38,037 bases of DNA. It comes from Planctomycetales bacterium (GTDB taxonomy: Bacteria > Planctomycetota > Planctomycetia > Pirellulales > Pirellulaceae). The DNA lies in NCBI GenBank assembly GCA_020426845.1, contig JAGQPF010000203.1:1-38037 (forward strand), written 5' to 3'. Below, piece by piece: positions 6,558 through 15,559 of the stretch (position 1 is its first letter; each line of letters starts with the position of its first letter). The position numbers and the translations under genes were made by a program. The notes beneath the pieces were generated by a model that was not told the DNA's origin, did not search any database, and saw nothing but the letters and a program-made list of their open reading frames with translations.

Positions 6558-9416
6558 ATGAAAGTTCAATGCCCTCACTGCGCGGGCGTCATGCGAGTCA
6601 AAGAGCCGAAGCCGGGCACCTACCGGCCGACTTGCCGCCAATGTGAAACTCGCTTTCAACTGCAGGTTACCGAAAACGGGGAGGCGATCACCGCCCACCT
6701 CGATTCAAAAGCCTCAAGCGTCGATTCCGGAGCGCCCGCTCCCACCTACGCCGTCAGAGCCACCGACTCGACGACGGCCACGACGGCGGTGCGCGGCGAC
6801 AGTCCCAAGAGTAAAGGCGACATCGAAACTCCCACGCTGCCCGGCGTGCCGGAAGAAACCTTGCCCGAAGGGCCCGCCGAGTCATTGTCCCCGGCAACGC
6901 CGGAACTCGACGAGACCATCATCGTCAACACCGCCGAGGCGTCCTCGACCTCGTTCGGCATGAATCCCACTTTGCCTGAGTCTCCCACTCCAAGTTCAGT
7001 TGCCGCCGATTTGGCCGAGACGATGGAGACGCATGTCACGTCGCTGGCGCCACGCACCGGTGCGCCGGCACAAGAGGGCGGAGAGACCATTGCCTTGGAG
7101 GCGACCGCCGGGACCGCCGGCGCCTCGGACTCATTCAGCTTCAGCTCACAACACGGCGGCGCCGCCGGCGGGCCCATTCAAGAACCCATCGCAGAGCGAC
7201 TGGGAGGTTATCGGCTGTTGCGCGAGCTAGGACGAGGCGCGATGGGCGCGGTGTATGTCGCCAGACAGATCGCTCTCTCACGCGATGTCGCCCTGAAGAC
7301 AATTCAATCCAGGTGGGCCGAGAGCCCGCGGATGCTCGCGAGGTTCATGCGGGAGGCCTACGCCGCGGCCCAGTTGACGCACCACAACATGGTGCAAATC
7401 TATGATCTCGGCGCGGAGGGCGAGACGCACTTTTTCAGCATGGAATTGGTGAACGGGCCCAATCTTGCCGAGCTCGTCAAACAGCGCGGACGACTGCCGG
7501 CGGCCGAAGCCATCGGCCTGGTCCTGCAAGCCGCGCGCGGACTGCAAGCCGCGCACAATCAAGGCCTGGTGCATCGGGACGTGAAGCCCGCCAATCTGCT
7601 GCTCAGCGACGCGGGCATCGTCAAGGTGGCGGACCTCGGCTTGGTCAAGATCGCCAATCGCATGGAGATCGAAGAGACCGGTGACCAAGATGACGGCACC
7701 TTGCCCGAGCACGCTCGTGGTGATCTCACGCTGGCCCACAATGCGATGGGCACGGCCGCCTTCATGGCGCCCGAGCAAGGCGAAGATGCAGCGACGGCCG
7801 ACCACCGCGCCGACATCTACTCACTGGGCTGCACACTATACGTTTTGCTGACAGGCAGGCCGCCTTTCGAAGGCGCCACGGCAATCGAGCTGATCACCAA
7901 GCACAAGACCGATCCGGTCACTCGGCCCGACGCGGTCGTCACCGATATCTCGCCGCAGATTGGCGATGTGGTGCTGCGAATGGTCGCCAAAACGCCCGGC
8001 GAGCGTTTCGCCAACATGGGCGAAGTCATTGCGGAGCTCGAGAAGCTGCTCGCCTTGGAGCAGGAAGCGGGCTCTACGGGCCATCTCAGTGAAGAACAAC
8101 TGAGTGAACTGGCCACCTGCTCGCGGGCTCACTCTTCCGCGCCCGCTGTCAAGCGACAGCAGGTCGCCGCTTGGTCCGCCGTGGGCGGCGGCGTATTGCT
8201 CGGCGGCTGCGTGCTGCTCTTCAATCCCGTCATCGGGATCGGCCTGCTAGGCGCCGTTTTTACGGGAACGATTTCTCGTCTGGTCGCCAAGAACCGGGGC
8301 GTCGGCGACGGCGTCTTGAGCAAAGCGCGGCAATGGCTCGGGGCAGCTCGCCTTTCCGACTATCTCACCTGGGCGGCCAGCGCCGCCCTGCTGCTCGCCG
8401 CGCTGTGGGCGCTGCAACTGCTGACCGCCTTCATCATCGCCATCGCGTTGGGTGCAGCGGGTGGTGTCGCATTCGCGGTGTTGATCGATCGCCCTGCCGA
8501 GCTCGCGCAAGAGCAGCCAATCCGTGATGCAAGGAAGATGTTGCAGCGCATGCGGATGGAGGGGAAAGAGGAAGAGACGCTCCGCAAGTCCGTTGCGGCG
8601 CGGACCAGTCGCTCGTTCGTCGAAGCGTTGTTCGGCTACGCGGCGGCCCGCGAACTGCACGGCAAGCGTCGGCTCTCGCTGAGAGACGGAGTCTACGATT
8701 TCCTCGATGCCCGCATCGAGCAGTCCCGCCAAGAGAGCCAGCAACACCAACTGCAGCAAGTCGAGCAGAAGCGTCTGGAGAGCGAGGGAGTCGGAGCGGA
8801 CGAGGCTCGCGAACGCGCGGAGTTGATTGCCGAGGCGTTGGCGACCGAGGTCCGCCAGCTTCGGGAAGAGGCCAAGCAGCGCGCTGCCCAAGATCCCGCC
8901 CTCGTGGCGCAACGCAAGCGTGAGCGAATGAAGGAACTGCTGACCGACGGACGTCAGTTGAGCTCCGGCGCCGTCCGCGCGAAACGGCTGACACGTCTGC
9001 TGCTGGGGCCGATCTTTGGCGGCAAGACTCGTTTCCTCGCCGGCGCCGCCCTGCTGGCCGGTTGCCTGCTCTGGATCCAACAAAACGAGCTCGTCGATTC
9101 GATGCGCACGGTAGAGGGATTAACCGGCCTGGCCCTGCACCCCGGGGAGACGACCAAGCCGCTCGGCGTCCCCATCGTAGGGCGCTGGTTTAATTCGCTG
9201 CACATCGGCCTCGCGGGGCTGCTGCTGGTGTTCAGCGCCCAGTATGCCGGCTGGCGAATCCCGCTCGCAGCGCTGCCCGCCGCGGCGGTCATGGCCGTCG
9301 GGCCACACCTTGGCGTTCCCGGACTAGGGCTTCCCGGTGGCGCCTGGACCGTGTCCACCGGCCTGGGCCTCGCGCTGTTCGCGGCAGGGGTGATGCTGTT
9401 CGGCAACGACGATTGA
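6558..9416 (+). CDS. Transmembrane Ser/Thr protein kinase with N-terminal zinc ribbon
   Basis: A 952-residue Hanks-type kinase. Residues 5-29 hold two CxxC pairs (CPHC at 5-8, CRQC at 26-29), a zinc-ribbon-like fold. A long acidic, Thr/Pro-rich linker runs to about 210. The kinase domain spans about 215-500: glycine loop ELGRGAMGAVYV, beta-3 Lys247 in ALKTI, catalytic HRDVKPAN starting at residue 339, metal-binding DLG in place of DFG (common in bacteria), and the FMAPEQ of the activation segment. Hydrophobic segments follow at about 536-577 and 603-645. A Gln/Glu/Arg-rich helical region (about 655-820), probably coiled coil, and three further membrane segments end the protein. The ATG at 6558 is chosen because AAGGA lies six bases upstream; a GTG directly before it is less likely. 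It should phosphorylate Ser/Thr on target proteins; the sigma factor and pseudokinase next door are obvious candidates but this is inferred. Confidence 0.93.
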   Translation: MKVQCPHCAGVMRVKEPKPGTYRPTCRQCETRFQLQVTENGEAITAHLDSKASSVDSGAPAPTYAVRATDSTTATTAVRGDSPKSKGDIETPTLPGVPEETLPEGPAESLSPATPELDETIIVNTAEASSTSFGMNPTLPESPTPSSVAADLAETMETHVTSLAPRTGAPAQEGGETIALEATAGTAGASDSFSFSSQHGGAAGGPIQEPIAERLGGYRLLRELGRGAMGAVYVARQIALSRDVALKTIQSRWAESPRMLARFMREAYAAAQLTHHNMVQIYDLGAEGETHFFSMELVNGPNLAELVKQRGRLPAAEAIGLVLQAARGLQAAHNQGLVHRDVKPANLLLSDAGIVKVADLGLVKIANRMEIEETGDQDDGTLPEHARGDLTLAHNAMGTAAFMAPEQGEDAATADHRADIYSLGCTLYVLLTGRPPFEGATAIELITKHKTDPVTRPDAVVTDISPQIGDVVLRMVAKTPGERFANMGEVIAELEKLLALEQEAGSTGHLSEEQLSELATCSRAHSSAPAVKRQQVAAWSAVGGGVLLGGCVLLFNPVIGIGLLGAVFTGTISRLVAKNRGVGDGVLSKARQWLGAARLSDYLTWAASAALLLAALWALQLLTAFIIAIALGAAGGVAFAVLIDRPAELAQEQPIRDARKMLQRMRMEGKEEETLRKSVAARTSRSFVEALFGYAAARELHGKRRLSLRDGVYDFLDARIEQSRQESQQHQLQQVEQKRLESEGVGADEARERAELIAEALATEVRQLREEAKQRAAQDPALVAQRKRERMKELLTDGRQLSSGAVRAKRLTRLLLGPIFGGKTRFLAGAALLAGCLLWIQQNELVDSMRTVEGLTGLALHPGETTKPLGVPIVGRWFNSLHIGLAGLLLVFSAQYAGWRIPLAALPAAAVMAVGPHLGVPGLGLPGGAWTVSTGLGLALFAAGVMLFGNDD

Positions 9417-9467
9417 CCGTGACGGCGATCTGGTTTCGTCAGTCTGGATCAATGGTGTCTTTGATTG

Positions 9468-11198
9468 TTAGGGCGCCAGTGAGCGGAACTCTTCGAGCAG
9501 TCGCCGATGTTTTTCCGTCGCCACGCGGAATTCCTCCGTGCCGCGTTGCAGAGCGGACCGTTGGGCTGCCAGTGCCTTGATCTCCACCGCTAGCTCGCGT
9601 CGCCGCTGTTGTCGCTGCGTTGCGGCGGTGTCGACCGAGGCCTCTACGTCATCCCACGCGTCGGTGCGGAACACCGAGGCAGGCAGCCCTTCGCTGTTGA
9701 CGAGATTGGCGCCCTCGGGATTGGCTGCCCATGCGTAGCGCACTGCGACGGGCCGTTTGACTTCCTTGCTGCTAACCTGCACGACGGCTTTGCCAATGAT
9801 CGTCGCGTCCGCCCAGTGCCAGACCTGGTCCTCCCCGGCCACTTCAAATCGCTGTAGCGCGCCGCCATCGCGACTCTTCAAGCCGGCGCCGACATGGTCG
9901 AAGGACACACGCACGGCGTTGTCCTCGACGGAATGTGACCGGTAGAGCGGACCCGAATACACGATTTTTTGGCCGTAATCATTGGCCAGCGCCCACAGGG
10001 CAAGTCGCTCGCCCACATCATGTTTGTTCTTGGGGTGAATGTCCTTAGCCTCGCCGATGTCGTTGATAATGGCCATGCCGGTTCTTGGCGTCGTGTTGAG
10101 CACGCGGCGCATCCGGTCTTGCAACAGGGGCCAAGGGTCGTTGTTGCCGGGCTCGGCAACTGGATCGCGGAAGTTGGCCAATTGCACGAAGTAGAATGAG
10201 AAGTCGCTCTGCCAGCGCTGCCGCCAATCGCGGATCAGCAACGGCAGGGTTTGATCGTACGGCACGGCGCCGGGTTTGGCGTTGCCTTCGCCCTGGTACC
10301 AGATGGCGCCGCGGATTGTATAGCCGACGAATGGGTTGATCATCGAATTGAACAGCACACCCGGTTGGCCCTCCGTGTCGAGGGCTCGTTTGGGCGGTTG
10401 TGGCCGCCGGGGACGCCGGCCACGCTCGGCGGCAGGCTTTCGCTGCCACGCCTCGTTCGCGGCTTTCCAACTCTGCAATCGTTCCTCGTACTGTTTCTGA
10501 GCGCGCTGGGGATCAAAGTTGCTGTCGGCCGTCACGGCCGCCTCCACCAAAACTTTCGTGCCAGGCAGTGTCCGCAGCGCCGTGCGACTGGTGAATGTCT
10601 CGACTGGTTTGCCACCCCATGCCGATTTGATCACGCCAATCGGAACTTTCAACTCGCGGTGCAGCTTTCGAGCGAAGAAGAACGCCACGGCCGAGAACTG
10701 CGGAATCGTGTCGGGCTGGCACGCGGTCCACTGGCCTGCAATGTCGTCCTGTGGCTCGATAGCGGTCACCAACGGAGCATTGAACATGCGAATCCCGTCG
10801 AACTTCGCCTCTTCCATGACGGCTTGGTAGTCCGGGACGCGGTCCATCGTGAACACCATGTTGGATTGCCCCGAGGCGAACCATACTTCGCCGACAAGGA
10901 CATCCTTAATCTCAATGGTCCGGTCGGAACCGGCGATCTTGAGCGTCGTGCCGTTCTCGTCTGCCGATCCGGTGGCGATCGCAGCCCGCCAGTGGCCGTG
11001 CTGGTCGGCCTTGACCGTATTCGTTGCATTCTTGAAGGTGACCGTGACGGCTCCGCCCGGGTCGGTCTTGCCCCACAGCGACGCCTCACAGTCGCGCTGC
11101 AACACCATGTGGTCGCTAAAGAAACTCGGCACCGACAACTCGGCCATGGCGTTGGCGGGAGCCAACAGAACGAGGAGGGCGAGCAACTTCTGTGACAT
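9468..11198 (-). CDS. Sialate O-acetylesterase-like secreted esterase
   Basis: A 576-residue SGNH-type esterase of the SASA family, which removes O-acetyl groups from sugars such as sialic acid or other acetylated glycans. A signal peptide (LLALLVLLAPANAMA) covers residues 5-19. The nucleophile motif GQSNM is at 110-114 (Ser112), WYQGE at 300-304, and the catalytic pair DIH at 386-388 (Asp386, His388). An Arg/Pro-rich insert lies near 255-272. The last 50 residues form a charged helix, probably coiled coil, beyond the usual domain. The gene converges with the kinase gene, whose stop is 51 bases away. The closeness to sulfatases elsewhere in the window fits glycan degradation, but the true substrate is unknown. 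Confidence 0.92.
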   Translation of the reverse strand: MSQKLLALLVLLAPANAMAELSVPSFFSDHMVLQRDCEASLWGKTDPGGAVTVTFKNATNTVKADQHGHWRAAIATGSADENGTTLKIAGSDRTIEIKDVLVGEVWFASGQSNMVFTMDRVPDYQAVMEEAKFDGIRMFNAPLVTAIEPQDDIAGQWTACQPDTIPQFSAVAFFFARKLHRELKVPIGVIKSAWGGKPVETFTSRTALRTLPGTKVLVEAAVTADSNFDPQRAQKQYEERLQSWKAANEAWQRKPAAERGRRPRRPQPPKRALDTEGQPGVLFNSMINPFVGYTIRGAIWYQGEGNAKPGAVPYDQTLPLLIRDWRQRWQSDFSFYFVQLANFRDPVAEPGNNDPWPLLQDRMRRVLNTTPRTGMAIINDIGEAKDIHPKNKHDVGERLALWALANDYGQKIVYSGPLYRSHSVEDNAVRVSFDHVGAGLKSRDGGALQRFEVAGEDQVWHWADATIIGKAVVQVSSKEVKRPVAVRYAWAANPEGANLVNSEGLPASVFRTDAWDDVEASVDTAATQRQQRRRELAVEIKALAAQRSALQRGTEEFRVATEKHRRLLEEFRSLAP

Positions 11199-11377
11199 GG
11201 TGGATCTCTCGGTTGGATATGTGAAAAGAATGGGGCCGGATGTGGTCTGAAGTCCTGAAGTCGTCTACGAGGCAATGGTTGTTACGGCGCCGCAGTGGAC
11301 ATTGTACACGGGACAACCGACGACGATGAGTTTTAGCGAAGCGGCAAATCCGTTTGCCGTACCACCGCAGCGAAGCC

Positions 11378-12943
11378 TCAACGCGTCCAACGCAGCCAAC
11401 GAGCGAACCACGACTTCACCCGCGGCGTAAGCCGAGTCCGATTGAACTTGTCGCCCAGCTTGCGAATCGCCTCGGCACGGGTGGGATAAGGGTGAATCGT
11501 GCTGCCGATTTTGGCGAGTCCCAATCCGTGCGTCATGGCGAGCGCGACCTCCGAGATCAGGTCTCCCGCATCTCGCGCGACGATCGTCGCGCCAACGATC
11601 CGGTCCGTGCCGTGCTTGACATGCACCTTGACGAACCCCTCATCTTCTCCCGACAGGATCGCGCGATCCACATCGGAGAACTCTTGGATGAAAGTATCGA
11701 TGCGTACGCCACGCTCATGCGCTTGTTGCTCGTTCAGTCCCACGTGTGCCAATTCCGGCGACGTGTAAGTGCACCACGGAATCACCAACGCCTCGACCTT
11801 CTTGCGGGCTAGAAACAGCGCGTTCTGCACGACGATGCGAGCCATGAAATCGGCGGCGTGCGTGAACTGATAGGACGAGCAAACGTCGCCCGCCGCGTAA
11901 ATGCGCGGATTGGTCGTCTGCAATCGCGAGTTGACTCGGACGCCCTTGCGATCAAACTCGACGCCCACGGCCGACAGATTCAGATCCTCGACGTTCGGCG
12001 CACGCCCCACCGAGACAAGCAACTGGTCAACCGCTTCTTCGTAGTGCCGCTCGGGCGAGTCGAAACTCAGGTGGATGCGGCCGTCGGACGACACTTGCAG
12101 ATTTTTGCCACAGCAAAAGATCTGCACTCCGTCCCGCTCCAAGGCGCGCTGCACGATCGCGGCCGCGTCGCGGTCTTCGCGAGGCAAGATGCCGCTCTCG
12201 GTTTCAATGAGCAACACCTCGGAACCGAGGTTGGCAAAGGCTTGAGCCATCTCGCAGCCGATGGGGCTGGCGCCGACGACCCCTAGTCGCTCAGGTCGTT
12301 CGGATAGCGAGAACAGCGTCTCGTTGGTGAGGTACGGGATGCCGTCGAGCCCCGGAATGGGCGGCGCCGAGGCGCGTGCGCCGGTTGCAATCACGGCCTT
12401 CTTAAACTGCAATCGGCAGCCGTCCACGTCGACGCTGCTCGAATCGTGGAAGCGGGCCTGACCGAAGTAGACATCCACCCCCAATTTTCGAAAACGCTCT
12501 GCCGAGTCGTTCAAGCTGATTCGTGATCGCAGTCGTCGCATGCGTTCCATCACGGCAGCGAAGTCGACGGTGGCGCCGGCGGGGACCCGAACTCCAAATG
12601 ATCCAACATCCCGGACCGCCGCGGCGGCTCGCGCAGCGGCCAGGACACCCTTGGACGGCACGCAGCCGACATTCAGGCAATCGCCGCCCATCAACTCCCG
12701 CTCGATGAGCGCCACCTTCGCGCCGAGGCCGGCGGCGCCCGCCGCCGCGACCAATCCCGCCGTGCCCGCGCCGATCACGACGAGGTGGTAACGGCCATCG
12801 GGAACTGGATTCGTCCAAGCTGGCGGATGCACGTTCTGCACCAGTTGTGCATTGAACTCGTCCGCAGGACTTGTCTGCGGCATGCCGGGAATGACTTCCC
12901 GGTCCATTGAGCGCAAGCGCTCGTCGTCAAAGTTCGCGGCCAT
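11378..12943 (-). CDS. FAD-dependent pyridine nucleotide-disulfide oxidoreductase, mercuric-reductase-like
   Basis: A 521-residue flavoprotein of the glutathione reductase / dihydrolipoamide dehydrogenase / mercuric reductase class. It has an FAD-binding VVIGAGTAG (residues 55-63) and the redox-active pair in GGDCLNVGCVPSK (Cys89 and Cys94). A second dinucleotide motif (GVVGASPIGCEMAQ) binds NAD(P)H. YAAGDVC binds the flavin, and IHPYPT near the C-terminus supplies the catalytic His484. The C-terminal vicinal cysteine pair that delivers Hg(II) in true MerA is absent, as is the N-terminal HMA domain, so mercury reduction is doubtful. The first 50 residues form an extra N-terminal segment. The ATG at 12943 is chosen because homology begins soon after; the frame is open further upstream but that extension looks non-coding. 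The gene stands alone, with no mer genes. Confidence 0.88.
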   Translation of the reverse strand: MAANFDDERLRSMDREVIPGMPQTSPADEFNAQLVQNVHPPAWTNPVPDGRYHLVVIGAGTAGLVAAAGAAGLGAKVALIERELMGGDCLNVGCVPSKGVLAAARAAAAVRDVGSFGVRVPAGATVDFAAVMERMRRLRSRISLNDSAERFRKLGVDVYFGQARFHDSSSVDVDGCRLQFKKAVIATGARASAPPIPGLDGIPYLTNETLFSLSERPERLGVVGASPIGCEMAQAFANLGSEVLLIETESGILPREDRDAAAIVQRALERDGVQIFCCGKNLQVSSDGRIHLSFDSPERHYEEAVDQLLVSVGRAPNVEDLNLSAVGVEFDRKGVRVNSRLQTTNPRIYAAGDVCSSYQFTHAADFMARIVVQNALFLARKKVEALVIPWCTYTSPELAHVGLNEQQAHERGVRIDTFIQEFSDVDRAILSGEDEGFVKVHVKHGTDRIVGATIVARDAGDLISEVALAMTHGLGLAKIGSTIHPYPTRAEAIRKLGDKFNRTRLTPRVKSWFARWLRWTR

Positions 12944-13114
12944 CGGGTTGCGTTTCTTGAAAGTCGAAATGTATTTGCTGGAACCCGGCTTGGACCCCGG
13001 ATGGAGCGCCCCGCTTGGGCACGGGAAGCCCGCCTTGCTCGACGGCCCCGTGTGGGGTGATAATCCGTCAACAGCCTCATTGTGCGCGTACAGCGGCGCT
13101 GACAGGAGTTTGGA

Positions 13115-13446
13115 ATGACACGGTCCCGACAGTTTGGGCGAATTTCCCATTGGATGGCAACCGCCATTCTGGCCTGCCAGGCGGTCGCGGCGGAGCCGAG
13201 CACTCCCAACATCGTGCTGATCCTCGCTGACGACATGGGATATGGCGACCCGACGTGTTACAACGCCCAATCCAAGATTCGCACGCCGAACATCGATCGG
13301 ATCGCCAGCCAAGGCGTGCGCCTCACGGACGCTCACACACCTTCTCGGTCTGCACGCCAACTCGCTACTCACTGCTGACAGGTTCACCAGATCGTGCCCG
13401 CGAATCCGGTCACGGATTAGTAGCACGGTTCTGGCTTTGCCAGTAA
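13115..13446 (+). pseudogene. Truncated, frameshifted type I sulfatase (N-terminal relic)
   Basis: The start is intact: AGGAG at 13104-13108, ATG at 13115, and a signal-like segment ([14 protein letters not shown]). The first sulfatase block follows, with the metal-binding Asp pair ([14 protein letters not shown]) and [24 protein letters not shown] in pieces. Loss of one base near 13341-13348 then shifts the frame and the reading stops at 13378. In the shifted frame the next bases read [13 protein letters not shown], the catalytic CxPxR signature, with its Cys codon at 13351-13353. Sulfatase similarity ends there, and the shifted frame stops at 13446. Restoring one base gives HTPSSVCTPTR, the expected family sequence. 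About 400 residues are missing. A small hairpin (ctggc-ttt-gccag, 13431-13443) marks the right end. The product cannot be an active sulfatase. Confidence 0.87.
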
Positions 13447-13491
13447 AATCCCCCCGCGGATCGTTCCCCACCCCATGGAAGGAAGGTCACG

Positions 13492-15483
13492 ATGACCCTC
13501 AAGAAGCAGCGCGCCGAGCGAAACAAACAGAAGAAAGAACTCCGACGAAAGAAGCGAGCACAGAGCCGCAAACCCGCTCAGCCAACCATCTCTCGCAGGT
13601 TGGCCGAGCTGCTCGATGACGCCTACGATCTGATTGACCACGGCCACTATCTGGAGGCGAGCGAGCTGCTGGACGAGTTCGATCATGACGATGCCCGCCC
13701 CGAAGTCGTCAGGACGCTGCTCGCCCTACATCAGGCCAAAGGCGCCAGCGAGAGCGCGTGCCAAGCTGCCGAGCGTCTGACAAGGCTCTCGCCTCGCGAC
13801 GCGGAAGCCCACTTTCTCTTTGCTCAGGAGTCCATGCTTTGTGGCAGAGCAACCATCGCTTTAGAGCACTATCGGGAGTGCTTCGAGCGATGGCCCGATC
13901 ATTCTGCCTCCGCCCATGCCGATAAGCTGCTGGGAATTCTTGTTCCCGAGGTGGAAAGGAGGCTGAAAGATGCCGAGTTCCCAGAAGAGCACGCCATGGA
14001 GTTGCTGTATGAGCACGAACACTCGCTGATGTTGCTGCAACAGGCCGCGTTTATGGATTGTGCCGCGGCATGCGAGGCATTGATCGCCAAGGCGCCGAAT
14101 TTCGTTTCCGCTCGCAACAATTTGGCGGTTGCCTTATTTCAGGCCGGCCGCGTAGTGGACGCGGTAGCCGTAGTCGAAGAGACCCGCCGATTGCGCCCCG
14201 AGAACCGCTTTGCCGAATCAATCTTGGGGAAGCTGTATTTTCTGACGGGGCGTCATGACGAAGCCCATCAACTCGTCGACCAAATCCTTGTCAATCCGCC
14301 AACTCAGCAGGACGCACTCATCGCAACTTTGGAGATGCTGGCAATCCTAGGACGCGATGAGGACGTGGTTCAGCTTGCCGAATCAGCGGCCGAGCAAGAC
14401 CGCTTCGATGGCTATTGCGAGGCCATGCGTCTGCACTACCTGGCATACGGCAAATGCCGGCTGGGCGATAAGGAGAGCGCGAAGGCGTTGTGGAAGCAAT
14501 GTGTGAAGTTGAATTCTCAAGTGGGGGAGGCCCGCGAGAATCTTGCGGACTTGAAGGCGGGCGAAGGCAATGCCCCATGGGCGGCCTCGTTGGCCAAGTG
14601 GATTCCGACAGCTACCCGGCAAGCTGTGCTTGACGAGCTGCGTGGCAAAAAGAACCCTATTCTGGATCGTTTCCCAGCCGTTGCTGCGTTAATCCCGGCT
14701 CTGCTGGATCGCGGCGACGCGCAGGGGCGCGAAGTCGCCATGCGTCTGGCAATGACCGATGCAACGCCACCGATGCTTGAGGCGTTAAGCGCATTCGCGT
14801 TTGGCGGCCGGGGGACGGATGATGTCAGATTCCAAGCCTTGCAGTTCTTGCACCAGCGGAAGGTCATCGACGCGGGGCCTCACCGCATCTGCATCGGCGG
14901 CGAGTGGAAGGAAATTCGATTGCTCGCAGCGGAGATCACCAACGAGCCGCTTCCCTCCGATTCATCTCCTCGGGTGCAGGAGCTCATCGAAAAATCCGTC
15001 TATGCCTTGCAAGCGAACGACTTCAACACGGCGGAGGCGGCACTCTTGGAGGCGCTCGCCGAGAGTCCCGACGACTGCGTTGCCAATTACAACCTGTGCA
15101 GTGTATGGATTCGCCGCGACGGCAGCAAAGGCATGCGTGAGGCGATTCCGCGGATTGAGCAGTTGCACGAAAAGCACCCCGATTACCCGTTCGCCTCGAT
15201 TGCGCTCGCGCAGTTTGCGGCGCAAAAGGGGAAGTTTCAGCAGGCCCACGAATTGCTCGCTCCATGCTTTCAGATGAAGCGAATGCATGTCTCCGAAGCA
15301 GTCGCCTTGTTCATGACACAATCGCAAATCTTTGTCGCACAAGATGACTTCGCCGGCGCCGAGCGCGCATATGACATGCTCTGCAAGATTGCCGACGAAG
15401 ACGATCCGCAGGTGCTCCTGCTTCGCGAAAAGATTGACCAATCCATGCAAATGATGCGGCTGAAAAAACACATGTCCTGGTGA
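13492..15483 (+). CDS. Tetratricopeptide-repeat protein
   Basis: A 663-residue, apparently cytoplasmic protein made of helical repeats. The first 32 residues are extremely basic (KKQRAERNKQKKELRRKKRA), which suggests nucleic-acid or ribosome contact. TPR-like pairs are recognisable at about 40-65, 195-245 (NFVSARNNLAVALFQAGRVV), 255-275 and 505-590 (ANDFNTAEAALLEALAESPD; KFQQAHELLAP). No catalytic motif or signal peptide is seen. AAGGAAGG stands about six bases before the ATG and supports this start. TPR proteins act as protein-protein docking surfaces; its partner is unknown. It follows the sulfatase relic by 45 bases and converges with the FGE-like gene. Confidence 0.85.
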   Translation: MTLKKQRAERNKQKKELRRKKRAQSRKPAQPTISRRLAELLDDAYDLIDHGHYLEASELLDEFDHDDARPEVVRTLLALHQAKGASESACQAAERLTRLSPRDAEAHFLFAQESMLCGRATIALEHYRECFERWPDHSASAHADKLLGILVPEVERRLKDAEFPEEHAMELLYEHEHSLMLLQQAAFMDCAAACEALIAKAPNFVSARNNLAVALFQAGRVVDAVAVVEETRRLRPENRFAESILGKLYFLTGRHDEAHQLVDQILVNPPTQQDALIATLEMLAILGRDEDVVQLAESAAEQDRFDGYCEAMRLHYLAYGKCRLGDKESAKALWKQCVKLNSQVGEARENLADLKAGEGNAPWAASLAKWIPTATRQAVLDELRGKKNPILDRFPAVAALIPALLDRGDAQGREVAMRLAMTDATPPMLEALSAFAFGGRGTDDVRFQALQFLHQRKVIDAGPHRICIGGEWKEIRLLAAEITNEPLPSDSSPRVQELIEKSVYALQANDFNTAEAALLEALAESPDDCVANYNLCSVWIRRDGSKGMREAIPRIEQLHEKHPDYPFASIALAQFAAQKGKFQQAHELLAPCFQMKRMHVSEAVALFMTQSQIFVAQDDFAGAERAYDMLCKIADEDDPQVLLLREKIDQSMQMMRLKKHMSW

Positions 15484-15559
15484 GCTTCGGTGGACGTGCT
15501 CCAAATGACGAGCTTTGGTCGTCAACGAGCAGATGTGACGACTGGCGCACGATCGTTTC

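Noticed and set aside
11378..12943. True mercuric reductase (merA)
   Set aside because: The C-terminal vicinal Cys pair and the HMA domain are missing and there is no mer operon, so the general flavoprotein call was kept.
12944..13471. A long N-terminal extension of the mercuric-reductase-like gene
   Set aside because: It runs antisense through the sulfatase relic and its translation matches nothing. The ATG at 12943 fits the family.
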